Positions 56,402 through 64,000 of a stretch of DNA of 64,000 nucleotides are shown piece by piece. Both the position numbers and the translations under genes were made by a program. The DNA lies in contig NZ_FOTF01000002.1 of NCBI RefSeq assembly GCF_900114485.1, forward strand, positions 1 through 64,000, read 5' to 3'. Each line of letters starts with the position of its first letter. Within the stretch, counting starts at the first letter, position 1. The notes beneath the pieces were generated by a model that saw only the letters and a list, made by a program, of their open reading frames with translations, was not told where the DNA came from and searched no databases. This DNA is from Loktanella salsilacus. GTDB lineage: Bacteria > Pseudomonadota > Alphaproteobacteria > Rhodobacterales > Rhodobacteraceae.

Positions 56402-57253
56402 TTAGGCCGATTCTGCAGGCAGGCCGCGGCCGAGAGGGTCGAGGTTGCGCGGCCCCTCGCCCTGCGCCATGCCTTGCCAGTCCAAGACTTGGCGCATCAG
56501 CACCGAGCGGCCGATGCAGATGATGGCGGGCGGCTCGAAATTGCCCGCAGCGATGTCATCGACGATGGTGCCAAGCGTGGTCTCTAACACTTGCTGGTCC
56601 GGCGTTGTGGCATTGGTGACGACGGCGCAAGGTTCTGACGCCGGGCGGCCAGCGGCGCGCATATGGGCGGCAATTTGGGCGACGTGTTTCATGCCCATAT
56701 AAATCACGATGACCTGGCTGCCCTTGGCAATCGAAGCCCAGTCGAGGGCGCTGGGGGTATTGCCGCTTTGGTCGTGGCCGGTGACGAAGGTGACAGATTG
56801 GTTCACGTCGCGGTGGGTCACAGGGATGCCCGCATAGGCCAGCCCACCGATGCCCGCGCTGATGCCGGGAATAATACGCACGGGGATGCCGTGCTGCACG
56901 AGGGTCTGCGCCTCTTCTCCGCCGCGGCCAAAGACGAAAGGATCGCCGCCCTTGAGGCGCAGCACGCGTTTGCCTGCACGGGCCAGATCAACAAGGCGCA
57001 GCGAGATATCGCGCTGCACGGCAGAGGGTTTTCCGCCGCGTTTGCCCGCGTAGATGTGTTCGGCCTGCGGGGCCCAGTCCAGGATCGCCTCTTGCACCAG
57101 CGCGTCGTAGATCACGACGTCGGCTTGGCGCAGCGCGTTCAGCGCATGCAGCGTCAGCAGGCCCGGATCACCGGGTCCAGCGCCGCAAAGCCAGACCCAG
57201 CCGGGTTGCAATGTGGGCCAGTCAAAAGCGGGAAGGTTTACGGTTTGAGTCAT
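56402..57253 (-). CDS. cobA: Uroporphyrinogen-III C-methyltransferase
   Basis: The 283-aa SAM enzyme makes precorrin-2, the entry to cobalamin and siroheme. The family motifs are VWLCGAGPGDPGLLTLHALNALRQADVVIYDALV near residue 20, then KRGGKPSAVQRDI, RVLRLKGGDPFVFGRGGEE, IPVTHRDVNQSVTFVTGHD and a C-terminal PAIICIGRSVLM. There is no fused CysG oxidase/ferrochelatase part. ATG 57253 starts MTQTVNLPAFDW, the usual opening; an upstream in-frame ATG would add 19 residues. It is divergent from cbiD with an inverted repeat (57282-57310) upstream of both. Confidence 0.93.
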   Translation of the reverse strand: MTQTVNLPAFDWPTLQPGWVWLCGAGPGDPGLLTLHALNALRQADVVIYDALVQEAILDWAPQAEHIYAGKRGGKPSAVQRDISLRLVDLARAGKRVLRLKGGDPFVFGRGGEEAQTLVQHGIPVRIIPGISAGIGGLAYAGIPVTHRDVNQSVTFVTGHDQSGNTPSALDWASIAKGSQVIVIYMGMKHVAQIAAHMRAAGRPASEPCAVVTNATTPDQQVLETTLGTIVDDIAAGNFEPPAIICIGRSVLMRQVLDWQGMAQGEGPRNLDPLGRGLPAESA

Positions 57254-57281
57254 AGGATTGTTATGGAGCGAACCGGGATGA

Positions 57282-57310
57282 TTGAAAAGTGCGGGATGCG
57301 GCATTTTCAA
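57282..57310. promoter_or_regulatory. Inverted repeat in the cobA/cbiD divergent region
   Basis: ttgaaaa-g-tgc (57282-57292) pairs with gcattttcaa (57301-57310), with the G at 57289 bulged and an 8-base loop. It sits midway between the cobA and cbiD starts, so it could be a shared operator. No cobalamin riboswitch fits in the 85-base gap. Confidence 0.4.
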
Positions 57311-57338
57311 GTGCCGCTGCGGCGGCTAAGGTCGCGAT

Positions 57339-58391
57339 ATGACACGCAAGCCCGATGGCCCTTTGCGCCGTGGCTGGACCACGGGCGCCTGCGCGACAGC
57401 GGCCACGCGGGCCGCCTTGCTGCGCTTGTGGGGCGGCAGCTTTCCAAAAGATGTGCAGATCACCTTGCCCAAGGGCGAGGTGCCGGTCTTTGCCTTGGCG
57501 CATACGGACGCCGGCGATGGCTGGGCCGAGGTAGGTATTACCAAAGACGCGGGCGATGATCCGGATGTCACCCATGGCGCGCTGATCATTGTGCGCGTCG
57601 CGCAGAGCGCAGGCGGCGGCGGTGTGACGTTTCATGCGGGCGAGGGGGTCGGCATGGTCACAAAAGCGGGCCTGCCGATTGGGGTGGGCGAGCCTGCGAT
57701 CAACCCGGTGCCGCGCCAAATGATGACGGCGCAGGTCGAAGAGCTTGCGGCTGAGTTTGGCCAGCCTGCCGATATCGCGATTACGGTCAGTATTCCGGGC
57801 GGCGCGCAGATTGCGCAAAAGACGTGGAACCCGCGTCTGGGGATTCTTGGCGGGCTGTCAGTGCTTGGGACCACAGGCATCGTGCGGCCGTTTTCATGCG
57901 CCGCTTGGATTGCGTCGATCCACCGCGGTGTTGATGTGGCGCGGGCGGACGGCGTGCACCATGTGGCTGGCTGCACCGGATCGACCAGCGAGGCGGCGGT
58001 GCAAAAGCTGATGGGGCTGCCCGATCACGCCATGCTGGATATGGGTGATTTTGCCGGGGGTATGTTAAAATACCTTAAACGCCATCCGGTCCCGCGTGTG
58101 ACCATCGGCGGCGGCATAGGAAAGCTGACGAAACTGGCGCAGGGGGCGCTTGATCTGCACTCTGGCCGCAGTCAGGTTGATTTTCAGGCGCTAGCTGTGA
58201 TGTGCGGCGATCCGCGACTCGCGCAGGCGAACACCGCCTTGCAAGCCTATGAGATCGCAGGAAAACCAATGGCGCAAGCGGTCGCGGACCGCGCGCTTGC
58301 AGTCGTCCAAACCGGATTTGGGGGCGAGATGCAGTTCGACATCGTGGTGATCGACCGGGCTGGCACCATTTTGGCGCGGGCCGGCGCATGA
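57339..58391 (+). CDS. cbiD: Cobalt-precorrin-5B C1-methyltransferase
   Basis: The 350-aa enzyme methylates C1 of the corrin ring and is the type used in the anaerobic pathway; aerobic genomes usually use CobF instead. The family start RRGWTTGACATAATRAALLRLWGG is visible, followed by VTFHAGEGVGMVTKAGLPIGVGEPAINPVPRQM and GGLSVLGTTGIVRPFSCAAWIASI. Together with CobK and CobB it makes a mixed gene set; such mixtures are known in alphaproteobacteria that lack cobF. Its stop overlaps the cobK ATG by 4 bases. Confidence 0.92.
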   Translation: MTRKPDGPLRRGWTTGACATAATRAALLRLWGGSFPKDVQITLPKGEVPVFALAHTDAGDGWAEVGITKDAGDDPDVTHGALIIVRVAQSAGGGGVTFHAGEGVGMVTKAGLPIGVGEPAINPVPRQMMTAQVEELAAEFGQPADIAITVSIPGGAQIAQKTWNPRLGILGGLSVLGTTGIVRPFSCAAWIASIHRGVDVARADGVHHVAGCTGSTSEAAVQKLMGLPDHAMLDMGDFAGGMLKYLKRHPVPRVTIGGGIGKLTKLAQGALDLHSGRSQVDFQALAVMCGDPRLAQANTALQAYEIAGKPMAQAVADRALAVVQTGFGGEMQFDIVVIDRAGTILARAGA

Positions 58392-59119
58392 CGCTGTTGC
58401 TACTGGCCGGATCGGGCGAGGCGCGGCAGATCGCGGCGGCGCTGGCACAGGCCGGCGTCGATGCGGTTGCCTCCTTGGCCGGGGCGACGCAGCGGGCGAA
58501 ACCCTTGCCCCTGCCAATGCGCGTCGGCGGGTTTGGCGGGCGGGGCGGGTTCATTGCCTATGTGAAAGAGGCCGGGATTACCGCCGTGCTGGATGCAACC
58601 CATCCTTTTGCGGACCAGATCACCGCGCGTACCGCGGCCATTTGCGCGGAACTGGGATTGCCGTATCTGTATCATCTGCGCGCGCCTTGGGTGGCCGGCA
58701 CGGGCGATAACTGGCAGGAAATTGCCCGCGAGGAAGACGCCGCCGCGCTCATTCCACAGGGCAAGACTGTCTTCCTTGGCACCGGGCGACAGACGTTGGA
58801 CCGCTTTGCCAATCTGGCAGGGCGGCGTTTGATTTGCCGCCAGATCGATCCGCCGACCGGGCCTTTCCCCTTTGAAGGGGGCAAATTCCTGATCGGGCGG
58901 CCGCCGTTTTCGGTAGAGCATGAAATGGAACTTTTTGCCGCCCTTGGCATCGACTGGATTGTTGTCAAAAACGCTGGCGGGGACGCCAGCCGCACCAAAC
59001 TGACCGCTGCGCGCGCGCTTGGGATACCTGTCTTGATGATCCGCCGCCCGCCGCCGCCCGAAGGGGCGCAGATCACAGATTCTGTTGATGCGGCAGTGGC
59101 TTGGGCGCTCTCGCAGTGA
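58388..59119 (+). CDS. cobK: Precorrin-6A/cobalt-precorrin-6A reductase
   Basis: The 243-aa NADPH-dependent enzyme reduces precorrin-6A. N-terminal LLLAGSGEARQIAAALAQAGVDAVASLAG and IGGRPPF-like IGRPPFSVEHEMELFAALGIDWIVVKNAGGDASRTKLTAARALGIPVLMIRRP match CobK/CbiJ. The dinucleotide site is of the flavodoxin-like kind. ATG 58388 overlaps cbiD, and its TGA overlaps the following GTG start (GTGA). It ends the plus-strand cob pair. Confidence 0.93.
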   Translation: MTLLLLAGSGEARQIAAALAQAGVDAVASLAGATQRAKPLPLPMRVGGFGGRGGFIAYVKEAGITAVLDATHPFADQITARTAAICAELGLPYLYHLRAPWVAGTGDNWQEIAREEDAAALIPQGKTVFLGTGRQTLDRFANLAGRRLICRQIDPPTGPFPFEGGKFLIGRPPFSVEHEMELFAALGIDWIVVKNAGGDASRTKLTAARALGIPVLMIRRPPPPEGAQITDSVDAAVAWALSQ

Positions 59120-59745
59120 CGGGGCGTATCATCCAAGGCGACGCCTGTGTCGCAGAAGGCGCCGCATGGCTGGCTGCCCGCGATCCGCGCTTTAAACGGG
59201 CGCTTGGGCTGGTCACACCGCTGCCTTTGCGGCTGCGCAGCGACGGTTTCGCGGCGCTTGTGTCCGCTATTTGCGGCCAGCAGGTCAGCGTCGCCTCGGC
59301 CAATGCGATTTTTGGCCGGCTAGATGCGGCGGGCATGACGGACCCGCAGAATGTGCTGAAAAGCAGCGAAGACGATTTGCGCGCCCTTGGCCTGTCGCGG
59401 CCCAAGGCGCGTTATGTCCACGCGCTGGCGCAGGCGCAGCTGGATTACGCCGCCCTGCGCGCGATGCCGAGCGATCAGGTCATCAGCACGCTGGTCGCTG
59501 TCCCCGGCATTGGCATCTGGACCGCCGAGATTTACGCCATGTTTAGCCTTGGCCGCGCCGATGTCTTTGCCCCCGGCGATCTGGCCTTGCAAGAAGGGGC
59601 GCGGCAGCTGTTTGATCTGCCCGCCCGGCCCACGGATAAGGCCCTGCGCGTCATGGCAGAAGACTGGTCGCCTTGGCGCTCTGTTGCGGCGCGGCTGCTC
59701 TGGGCCTATTACGCGCATATGAAATCACGCGAGGGAATTCGATGA
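59116..59745 (+). CDS. DNA-3-methyladenine glycosylase, HhH-GPD superfamily
   Basis: The 209-aa repair enzyme excises alkylated bases. It has the helix-hairpin-helix LVAVPGIGIWTAEIYAMFSLGRADVFAPGDLALQEG with the catalytic Asp in FAPGDLALQ, preceded by SAICGQQVSVASANAIFGRL. This is AlkA-like without the N-terminal beta domain, so it resembles AlkA/MAG short forms. GTG 59116 overlaps the cobK TGA; a TTG 5 codons earlier is possible. Its TGA overlaps the esterase ATG (ATGA). It bridges the cob genes and the esterase in one transcription unit. Confidence 0.9.
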   Translation: MTGRIIQGDACVAEGAAWLAARDPRFKRALGLVTPLPLRLRSDGFAALVSAICGQQVSVASANAIFGRLDAAGMTDPQNVLKSSEDDLRALGLSRPKARYVHALAQAQLDYAALRAMPSDQVISTLVAVPGIGIWTAEIYAMFSLGRADVFAPGDLALQEGARQLFDLPARPTDKALRVMAEDWSPWRSVAARLLWAYYAHMKSREGIR

Positions 59746-60410
59746 CACGCGCACTTAACGCAGGCCGCAAGGAACCGGCATCAGGCGAGGTCCGCGCAGC
59801 GGTCGTCTTTTTGCACGGTTACGGCGCGAACGGGGCTGATCTGCTGGGGCTGGCCGATCCGCTGGCCGACCACATGCCCGACACGCTGTTCATCGCCCCC
59901 GACGCGCCAGAAGACTGCGCAGGATCGCCCATGGGCTTTCAGTGGTTCCCGATCCCGTGGATCGACGGATCATCCGAAGAGGAATCAGAGGAAGGCATGC
60001 GCCACGCCGCCGACGATCTGAACGCCTTTCTGGACGGCATTATGGTCGATGAAGACCTGCTGCCTGAACAGGTCATGGTGCTGGGCTTTTCCCAAGGCAC
60101 GATGATGGCGCTGCATGTGTTGCCCCGGCGCGAAGACCCGGTGGCGGGCATCGTCGCCATCTCTGGCCGCCTGTTGCAGCCGGACTTGCTGGTGGACGAG
60201 GTCGTGTGCCGCCCCCCCGTTTTGCTGATCCACGGCGATCAGGACAACGTCGTGCCGCCCCAATCCCTACCGCTGGCGGCGGAAGCGCTGCAAGGCGCAG
60301 GCTGGACCGAAGTCTTTGCCCACGTCATGAAAGGCACCGCCCACGGCATCGCGCCGGACGGATTGCAGGTCGCGCTGGCCTTTATGGCTGACCGTTTGGG
60401 CATGGATTAA
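59742..60410 (+). CDS. Carboxylesterase / phospholipase-type alpha/beta hydrolase
   Basis: The 222-aa cytosolic serine hydrolase has VFLHGYGANGADLLGLADPLADHMPDTLFIAPDAPE at the N-terminus, the nucleophile Ser in LGFSQGTMMALHV (about residue 117), Asp in HGDQDNVVPPQSL and His in GTAHGIAPDG. It belongs to the LysoPLA/carboxylesterase family (COG0400 type), which is usually 210-230 aa. The physiological ester is unknown. ATG 59742 overlaps the glycosylase stop by 4 bases. Confidence 0.92.
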   Translation: MTRALNAGRKEPASGEVRAAVVFLHGYGANGADLLGLADPLADHMPDTLFIAPDAPEDCAGSPMGFQWFPIPWIDGSSEEESEEGMRHAADDLNAFLDGIMVDEDLLPEQVMVLGFSQGTMMALHVLPRREDPVAGIVAISGRLLQPDLLVDEVVCRPPVLLIHGDQDNVVPPQSLPLAAEALQGAGWTEVFAHVMKGTAHGIAPDGLQVALAFMADRLGMD

Positions 60411-60434
60411 GACTTTATTCGTAATGTCCCTGTA

Positions 60435-60470
60435 ACGATCCCCTTGCCGCATCAATGGCAGAGGGATCGT
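60435..60470 (+). promoter_or_regulatory. Hairpin that hides the ribosome site and start of the GGDEF gene
   Basis: acgatccc (60435-60442) pairs with gggatcgt (60463-60470), extended inside by tgcc/ggca (60445-60448 with 60457-60460) around an 8-base loop. The GAGGG ribosome site (60461-60465) and the first bases of GTG 60469 lie in the 3' arm, so the fold would block translation until it is melted. Confidence 0.55.
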
Positions 60471-61215
60471 GGACAGACTTGTAAAGATCATCGCACCACG
60501 CAACGCCTTTGACTTCGTCTTTAAGGCGGTTGTTTTGCTGTTAATCATCGGTTTGATGAACTGGGGCCGCGACTTTTTGAAAGCTGGGGCGAACCACAAC
60601 GGCTTTATGTACAACTTCCGCGACGGTGCGATTGTTGGAACGCCGTTTGTGATCCTAAGCCTTGCCTTGGTTGGGCATTTGGCCCGTTTGCAGGCCAAGC
60701 TGCTTCGCTTGGCCACAACGGATATGTTGACGGGGCTGCCGAACCGGCGGGCGTTTTTGGATGGTATTGCGGGCGACGACCAGTTGCGACAGCGCGGCGC
60801 GCTGCTGATGATCGATCTGGATCATTTCAAGCGGATCAATGATTCCTATGGCCATCAGGTTGGCGATATCTGCCTGCGGGCCGCGGCCGATTTCCTGCGC
60901 GAACAGGTGAAATCCAACATTGCCTGCGCCCGTTTGGGAGGAGAGGAGTTTGGCATCTTTGTGCCCGGTGATGCGCCGGGAAGCGCTGCCTTGGCCGGGC
61001 ATCTTGCCAATGGTCTGGTGGTCGATTTGCCCGATGCGGGCATGATCGCATTGACGATGTCGATTGGCCTGACCAAAGGCGACGCAGGCCAAGGCATCGG
61101 TATGGTCATGGCCCGCGCCGACCGCGCGCTATACGTGGCCAAGGCGCAAGGGCGCGCACGGGTTGCCAAGTGGACCCCGCAGATTGAAGCACAGCCTTTT
61201 CCCAGGGCGGTTTGA
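60469..61215 (+). CDS. Membrane-bound GGDEF diguanylate cyclase
   Basis: The 248-aa protein makes cyclic di-GMP from two GTP. Two hydrophobic segments (about residues 18-36 and 54-73) anchor it, then the GGDEF domain: TDMLTGLPNRRAFLDGI, LLMIDLDHFKRINDSYGHQVGD and the A-site ARLGGEEFGIF, a GGEEF active variant. The allosteric I-site RxxD five residues upstream is not present (sequence KSNIACARLGGEEF), so product inhibition is unlikely. GTG 60469 has GAGGG but lies in a hairpin (60435-60470). No EAL domain is fused. It is monocistronic. Confidence 0.93.
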   Translation: MDRLVKIIAPRNAFDFVFKAVVLLLIIGLMNWGRDFLKAGANHNGFMYNFRDGAIVGTPFVILSLALVGHLARLQAKLLRLATTDMLTGLPNRRAFLDGIAGDDQLRQRGALLMIDLDHFKRINDSYGHQVGDICLRAAADFLREQVKSNIACARLGGEEFGIFVPGDAPGSAALAGHLANGLVVDLPDAGMIALTMSIGLTKGDAGQGIGMVMARADRALYVAKAQGRARVAKWTPQIEAQPFPRAV

Positions 61216-61221
61216 TTTATC

Positions 61222-61311
61222 TTTAGGCTGTCACACAGGCTTTACCTTGTGCAGTCAGACCTGCGACATCTGGCGCCTAAAATAACTGTTGGTTTTTGAA
61301 GGGCACCAGAT
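61222..61311 (+). other. Leader with two mutually exclusive pairings upstream of the HNH gene
   Basis: tttaggc (61222-61228) can pair with gcctaaa (61275-61281), and atctggcgcc (61268-61277) can pair with ggcaccagat (61302-61311) with one G-T pair. The two pairings compete for 61275-61277. The region is a 176-base gap before the HNH start and carries no frame I can support. It may be a terminator of the upstream gene or a switchable leader. Confidence 0.35.
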
Positions 61312-61391
61312 ATAGTTTTCCCGACGCGGCCGGTGCGGTCCCGTGGCAAGGGTGCCGTCAGCCGGCCGCCAGCAGATGGGTGCAGGCGGTG

Positions 61392-61976
61392 ATGGACGGT
61401 GATTTCAGAACGGATTTTGTGCGCGAACCGGGGGCGTTGAAACACTTCCCCGCCTTGGTGCTGAACGCGGATTACAGGCCCTTGTCCTATTACCCGCTCT
61501 CGCTTTGGCCTTGGCAAGAGGCGGTCAAGGCGGCGTTTTTAGACCGGGTCACGATCATATCCGAATACGACGAAGAGGTGCACAGCCCTTCGACGCGGAT
61601 CAGGATCCCTTCGGTCGTCGTCCTCAAAGATTATGTCAAACCTCAAAAGCGCGTGGCCTTCACGCGCTTTAATTTATTTTTAAGGGACGAATTCTGCTGC
61701 CAATACTGCGGCAGCCGGGGCGATCTGACCTTTGACCACGTTCTGCCGCGCGCGCGGGGCGGGGTCACCAGCTGGACCAACGTTGTTGCCGCGTGCAGCC
61801 CTTGCAACCTGCGTAAAGGCTCGCGTTTGCTGAAGCAGTCTGGGTTGAGCCTGCGCAAACCGCCGCGCCAGCCCATGGCATCAGAGCTGAACAATATCGG
61901 GCGCAAGTTTCCACCGGGGCATCTGCATGACAGCTGGATGGACTACCTTTATTGGGATGCAGAGCTGGAGGCGTAA
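61392..61976 (+). CDS. HNH endonuclease family protein
   Basis: The 194-aa protein has the HNH zinc-finger nuclease fold: CCQYCGSRGDLTFDHVLPRARGGVTSWTNVVAACSPCNLRKGSR, with CxxC pairs binding zinc and the His of FDHVLPR plus Asn in WTNVVAAC as catalytic. The N-terminal part (ALVLNADYRPLSYYPLSLWPWQEAVKAAFLDRVTIISEYDEEVHSPST) is the family's usual companion. It is a housekeeping HNH of alphaproteobacteria rather than a restriction enzyme; the true target is unknown. ATG 61392 begins MDGDFRTDFVREPG; the longer upstream frame is not family-like. Confidence 0.88.
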   Translation: MDGDFRTDFVREPGALKHFPALVLNADYRPLSYYPLSLWPWQEAVKAAFLDRVTIISEYDEEVHSPSTRIRIPSVVVLKDYVKPQKRVAFTRFNLFLRDEFCCQYCGSRGDLTFDHVLPRARGGVTSWTNVVAACSPCNLRKGSRLLKQSGLSLRKPPRQPMASELNNIGRKFPPGHLHDSWMDYLYWDAELEA

Positions 61977-62050
61977 ACCAACCTGTGAAAAGCGGTTGGC
62001 ACGGGGGCGGCATGCGCTAGACTTTCCCGGCCTTGCTGGGTATCAGAAAG

Positions 62051-62066
62051 GCGTTAGCGCTAACGC
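62051..62066. promoter_or_regulatory. Perfect 16-bp palindrome GCGTTAGCGCTAACGC upstream of zwf
   Basis: It is fully symmetric and lies 23 bases before the zwf ATG, between the HNH gene and zwf. One-base variants of its core (GTTAGCGCTAAC) stand before eno and between bgl and agl. The symmetry and size suit a LacI-family regulator such as CceR/PckR-type carbon regulators of alphaproteobacteria; the regulator is not in the window. Confidence 0.65.
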
Positions 62067-62089
62067 GCCCATCAGCAGCCGGAGTCTCC

Positions 62090-63544
62090 ATGGTTTCTCG
62101 CGTCATTCCTGTCGATGAATTCGACCTTGTCATCTTTGGTGGAACCGGCGACTTGGCCCGCCGCAAAATCTTGCCGGGCCTGTTCCGCCGCTTTCTAGCA
62201 GGGCAGATGCCGGTGGGCAGCCGGATCATCGGCGCGGCACGGTCCGATCTGGATAGCGCCGGATATCGTGACATGATCAAAGACGCGATTACCGAGTTTG
62301 GCGGCGCAGAAAAGAACGATTCCAAAGGCTTGCAGGACTTTCTTGATGCGCTGCATTACGTCACGATCGATGCCACTGGCGATGCGGGCTGGTCTGATCT
62401 GGCGGCGCTAAATCGCGACGGGGTCGTGCGCGCCTTCTACTTCTCGGTCGCGCCCTCGCTGTTCGGTGCTTTGGCGGAACGGCTGCACAATCATGGCATC
62501 GCCAATGCAGACAGCCGGATCGTTGTCGAAAAACCCTTTGGCCGCGATCTGGAAAGCGCCAAGGCGCTGAACGACACGCTGGCCACCCACTTTGCCGAGG
62601 GCCAGATTTACCGCATCGATCATTATTTGGGCAAGGAAACCGTCCAGAACCTGATGGCGGTTCGCTTTGGCAACGTCTTGTTCGAGCCGCTTTGGAATAG
62701 TCACTACGTCGATCACATCCAGATTACGGTTGCTGAAACCGTCGGTGTTGGCGGGCGCGGCAGCTATTACGACAAGTCTGGCGCGATGCGCGATATGGTG
62801 CAGAACCACCTGATGCAGCTGCTGTGCCTGATCGCGATGGAGCCGCCAAGCGTCTTTGGTGCCGACGAGGTGCGCGACGAAAAGCTGAAAGTTATCCGTG
62901 CCTTGCAGCCCGTGGAAAGCCACCACATCGTGCGCGGCCAATATGACGCAAGCGGCGACAGCCCCGGCTATCGCGCCGATGTCGAAGACCCGCGCAGCTT
63001 TACCGAAAGCTTTATCGCGATGAAGGTGAATGTGGCGAATTGGCGGTGGGCCGATACGCCGATCTATCTGCGCACCGGCAAAAAGATGAAGGTTCGCACG
63101 TCGGAAATCGCCGTGGTGTTCAAGGACCTTGGCCATTCGATCTTTGAAGGTGACACGGCGCGGCACCGCAACATTCTGGCGATACGTTTGCAGCCGAACG
63201 AGGGCATGGACCTGCAGGTCACGATCAAGGAACCCGGCCCCGGCGGCATGCGTTTGATTGATGTGCCGCTGGACATGACCTTTGCCGATGCGCTTGGCGA
63301 AGATAGTGAACCAGCGACCGACGCCTACGAGCGTCTGATCATGGACGTCATTCGCGGCAACCAAACGCTGTTCATGCGCGGAGACGAGGTCGAGGCCGCT
63401 TGGGCTTGGACCGACCCGCTGATCAATGGCTGGGAGGCGCGGAACGATGTGCCGAAATTGTACGATCAAGGCAGCGCCGGGCCAGAGGACGCGATGATGC
63501 TGATGCACCGCGATGGCCGGCGTTGGCGCGACATCAAAGGATAA
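62090..63544 (+). CDS. zwf: Glucose-6-phosphate 1-dehydrogenase
   Basis: The 484-aa enzyme oxidises glucose-6-phosphate to 6-phosphogluconolactone with NADP(+). It has [22 protein letters not shown] at the N-terminus, the substrate/active-site block [21 protein letters not shown] with the catalytic His, and [21 protein letters not shown] 62090 follows GGAG by 5 bases; a start 19 codons upstream lies in the palindrome region and is unlikely. The pgl gene follows 4 bases later, so the two form the start of the Entner-Doudoroff/pentose phosphate entry, beginning from glucose-6-phosphate that glk (1590-2573) can supply. Confidence 0.96.
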   Translation: MVSRVIPVDEFDLVIFGGTGDLARRKILPGLFRRFLAGQMPVGSRIIGAARSDLDSAGYRDMIKDAITEFGGAEKNDSKGLQDFLDALHYVTIDATGDAGWSDLAALNRDGVVRAFYFSVAPSLFGALAERLHNHGIANADSRIVVEKPFGRDLESAKALNDTLATHFAEGQIYRIDHYLGKETVQNLMAVRFGNVLFEPLWNSHYVDHIQITVAETVGVGGRGSYYDKSGAMRDMVQNHLMQLLCLIAMEPPSVFGADEVRDEKLKVIRALQPVESHHIVRGQYDASGDSPGYRADVEDPRSFTESFIAMKVNVANWRWADTPIYLRTGKKMKVRTSEIAVVFKDLGHSIFEGDTARHRNILAIRLQPNEGMDLQVTIKEPGPGGMRLIDVPLDMTFADALGEDSEPATDAYERLIMDVIRGNQTLFMRGDEVEAAWAWTDPLINGWEARNDVPKLYDQGSAGPEDAMMLMHRDGRRWRDIKG

Positions 63545-63547
63545 GTC

Positions 63548-64000
63548 ATGGAATTCATTGAATACCCCGATGGCGAGATGATGATGATTCAGCTGGCCAA
63601 CCGCTTGGCCGGTGAATTGCGTCAGGTGCTATCCACCCACGACCACGCGTCCTTTGCCGTGCCGGGTGGCACGACGCCGGGGCCGATTTTCGACAACCTG
63701 TGCTCGGCCAATCTGGACTGGGCACGCGTGCATGTGATGCTGACCGACGAACGCTGGGTGCCTGAAACATCAGAGCGGTCAAACACCCGCCTGCTGCGCC
63801 AGCGCCTGCTGACGGACCGCGCGGCAGAGGCCAAATATGTGCCGCTGTATGCCGATGCGCCGACGCCAGAGGATAAATTGGCAGACCTGCAAGAGGCGCT
63901 GACGCCGGAGTTGCCGCTGTCGCTGGTGCTGCTGGGGATGGGCGCTGATATGCATACCGCCAGCATTTTTCCCGGGGCGGATCAGTTGGATTTGGCGCTG
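63548..64000 (+). CDS. pgl: 6-phosphogluconolactonase, N-terminal part (continues beyond window)
   Basis: The visible 151 residues show the Pgl (DevB/NagB-like) fold: LANRLAGELRQVLSTHDHASFAVPGGTTPGPIFDNL, WARVHVMLTDERWVPETSERSNTRLLRQRLL and SLVLLGMGADMHTASIFPGAD. This enzyme hydrolyses the lactone made by Zwf to 6-phosphogluconate. The gene starts with ATG 63548, 4 bases after the zwf stop, and is in the same operon. The 3' end is outside the window. Confidence 0.95.
   Translation, partial: MEFIEYPDGEMMMIQLANRLAGELRQVLSTHDHASFAVPGGTTPGPIFDNLCSANLDWARVHVMLTDERWVPETSERSNTRLLRQRLLTDRAAEAKYVPLYADAPTPEDKLADLQEALTPELPLSLVLLGMGADMHTASIFPGADQLDLAL

Noticed and set aside
57254-57338. Cobalamin riboswitch before cbiD or cobA
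   Set aside because: The gap has 85 bases, too short for the riboswitch, and the B12-box consensus is not visible.

Overview
The window is a GC-rich alphaproteobacterial chromosome segment. Its gene content points to Rhodobacteraceae (Roseobacter group): a CckA-type hybrid kinase, DUF3305/DUF3306 formate dehydrogenase accessories, a stand-alone methyltetrahydrofolate methyltransferase as in split methionine synthases, a Mur-type Fur protein, many small conserved DUF families, and dispersed GC-rich palindromes next to 'gaggtatttttg' tails. This placement is inferred from gene families only. I saw no rRNA, tRNA, CRISPR array or prophage.

Layout. 1-1480: right end of an IS5-type element sitting inside cckA; only the kinase core and receiver remain in the window. 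1590-5683: sugar module (glk, GH1 beta-glucosidase, divergent GH13 alpha-glucosidase). 5735-8341: one-carbon operon (small 'virulence factor' family protein, MetF-like reductase, pterin-type methyltransferase, 73-aa protein). 8597-17957: housekeeping (ppx, rlmE, a sulfotransferase, recA with an SOS box, alaS, DUF1330, MOSC, typA). 18021-21017: SMR pump, ACT protein, YitT, icd. 21181-35787: about 14.6 kb devoted to a Tat-exported, membrane-anchored formate dehydrogenase (fdhA, fdhB, cytochrome b subunit, Tat-target peptide, TorD-type chaperone, DUF3305/3306, and a new 53-aa membrane peptide). A divergent operon encodes a multi-cluster ferredoxin, DUF6494, an Mrp ATPase, a biotin/lipoate-ligase-fold protein and a His-tailed DUF6505 protein. 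A tungstate-type ABC transporter follows. Together these look like a metal-supply, Fe-S maturation and enzyme system. 35933-45250: PRC-barrel protein, NYN-domain protein, eno, EamA exporter, Mur, TerB-like protein, nhaP-phzF-zntB operon, GNAT, and a 40-aa peptide. 45247-53843: tyrS, anmK, outer-membrane barrel, aminotransferase, cysS, cimA, phytoene-synthase-like protein. 53840-59119: MFS transporter and cobalamin genes cobB, cobA, cbiD, cobK. 59116-64000: AlkA-like glycosylase, esterase, GGDEF cyclase, HNH nuclease, zwf and the start of pgl.

Connections. Cobalamin made through cobA/cbiD/cobK/cobB could serve the corrinoid-dependent methyl transfer encoded at 5.7-8.3 kb. A near-identical palindrome (core GTTAGCGCTAAC) lies upstream of zwf, eno and the bgl/agl intergenic region, suggesting one carbon-flux regulator over sugar uptake, Entner-Doudoroff/pentose phosphate and lower glycolysis genes. 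Two dispersed hairpin families occur between genes, and the differences between copies are compensatory, so they are probably maintained as structured nucleic acid. No gene-free stretch exceeds about 300 bases.
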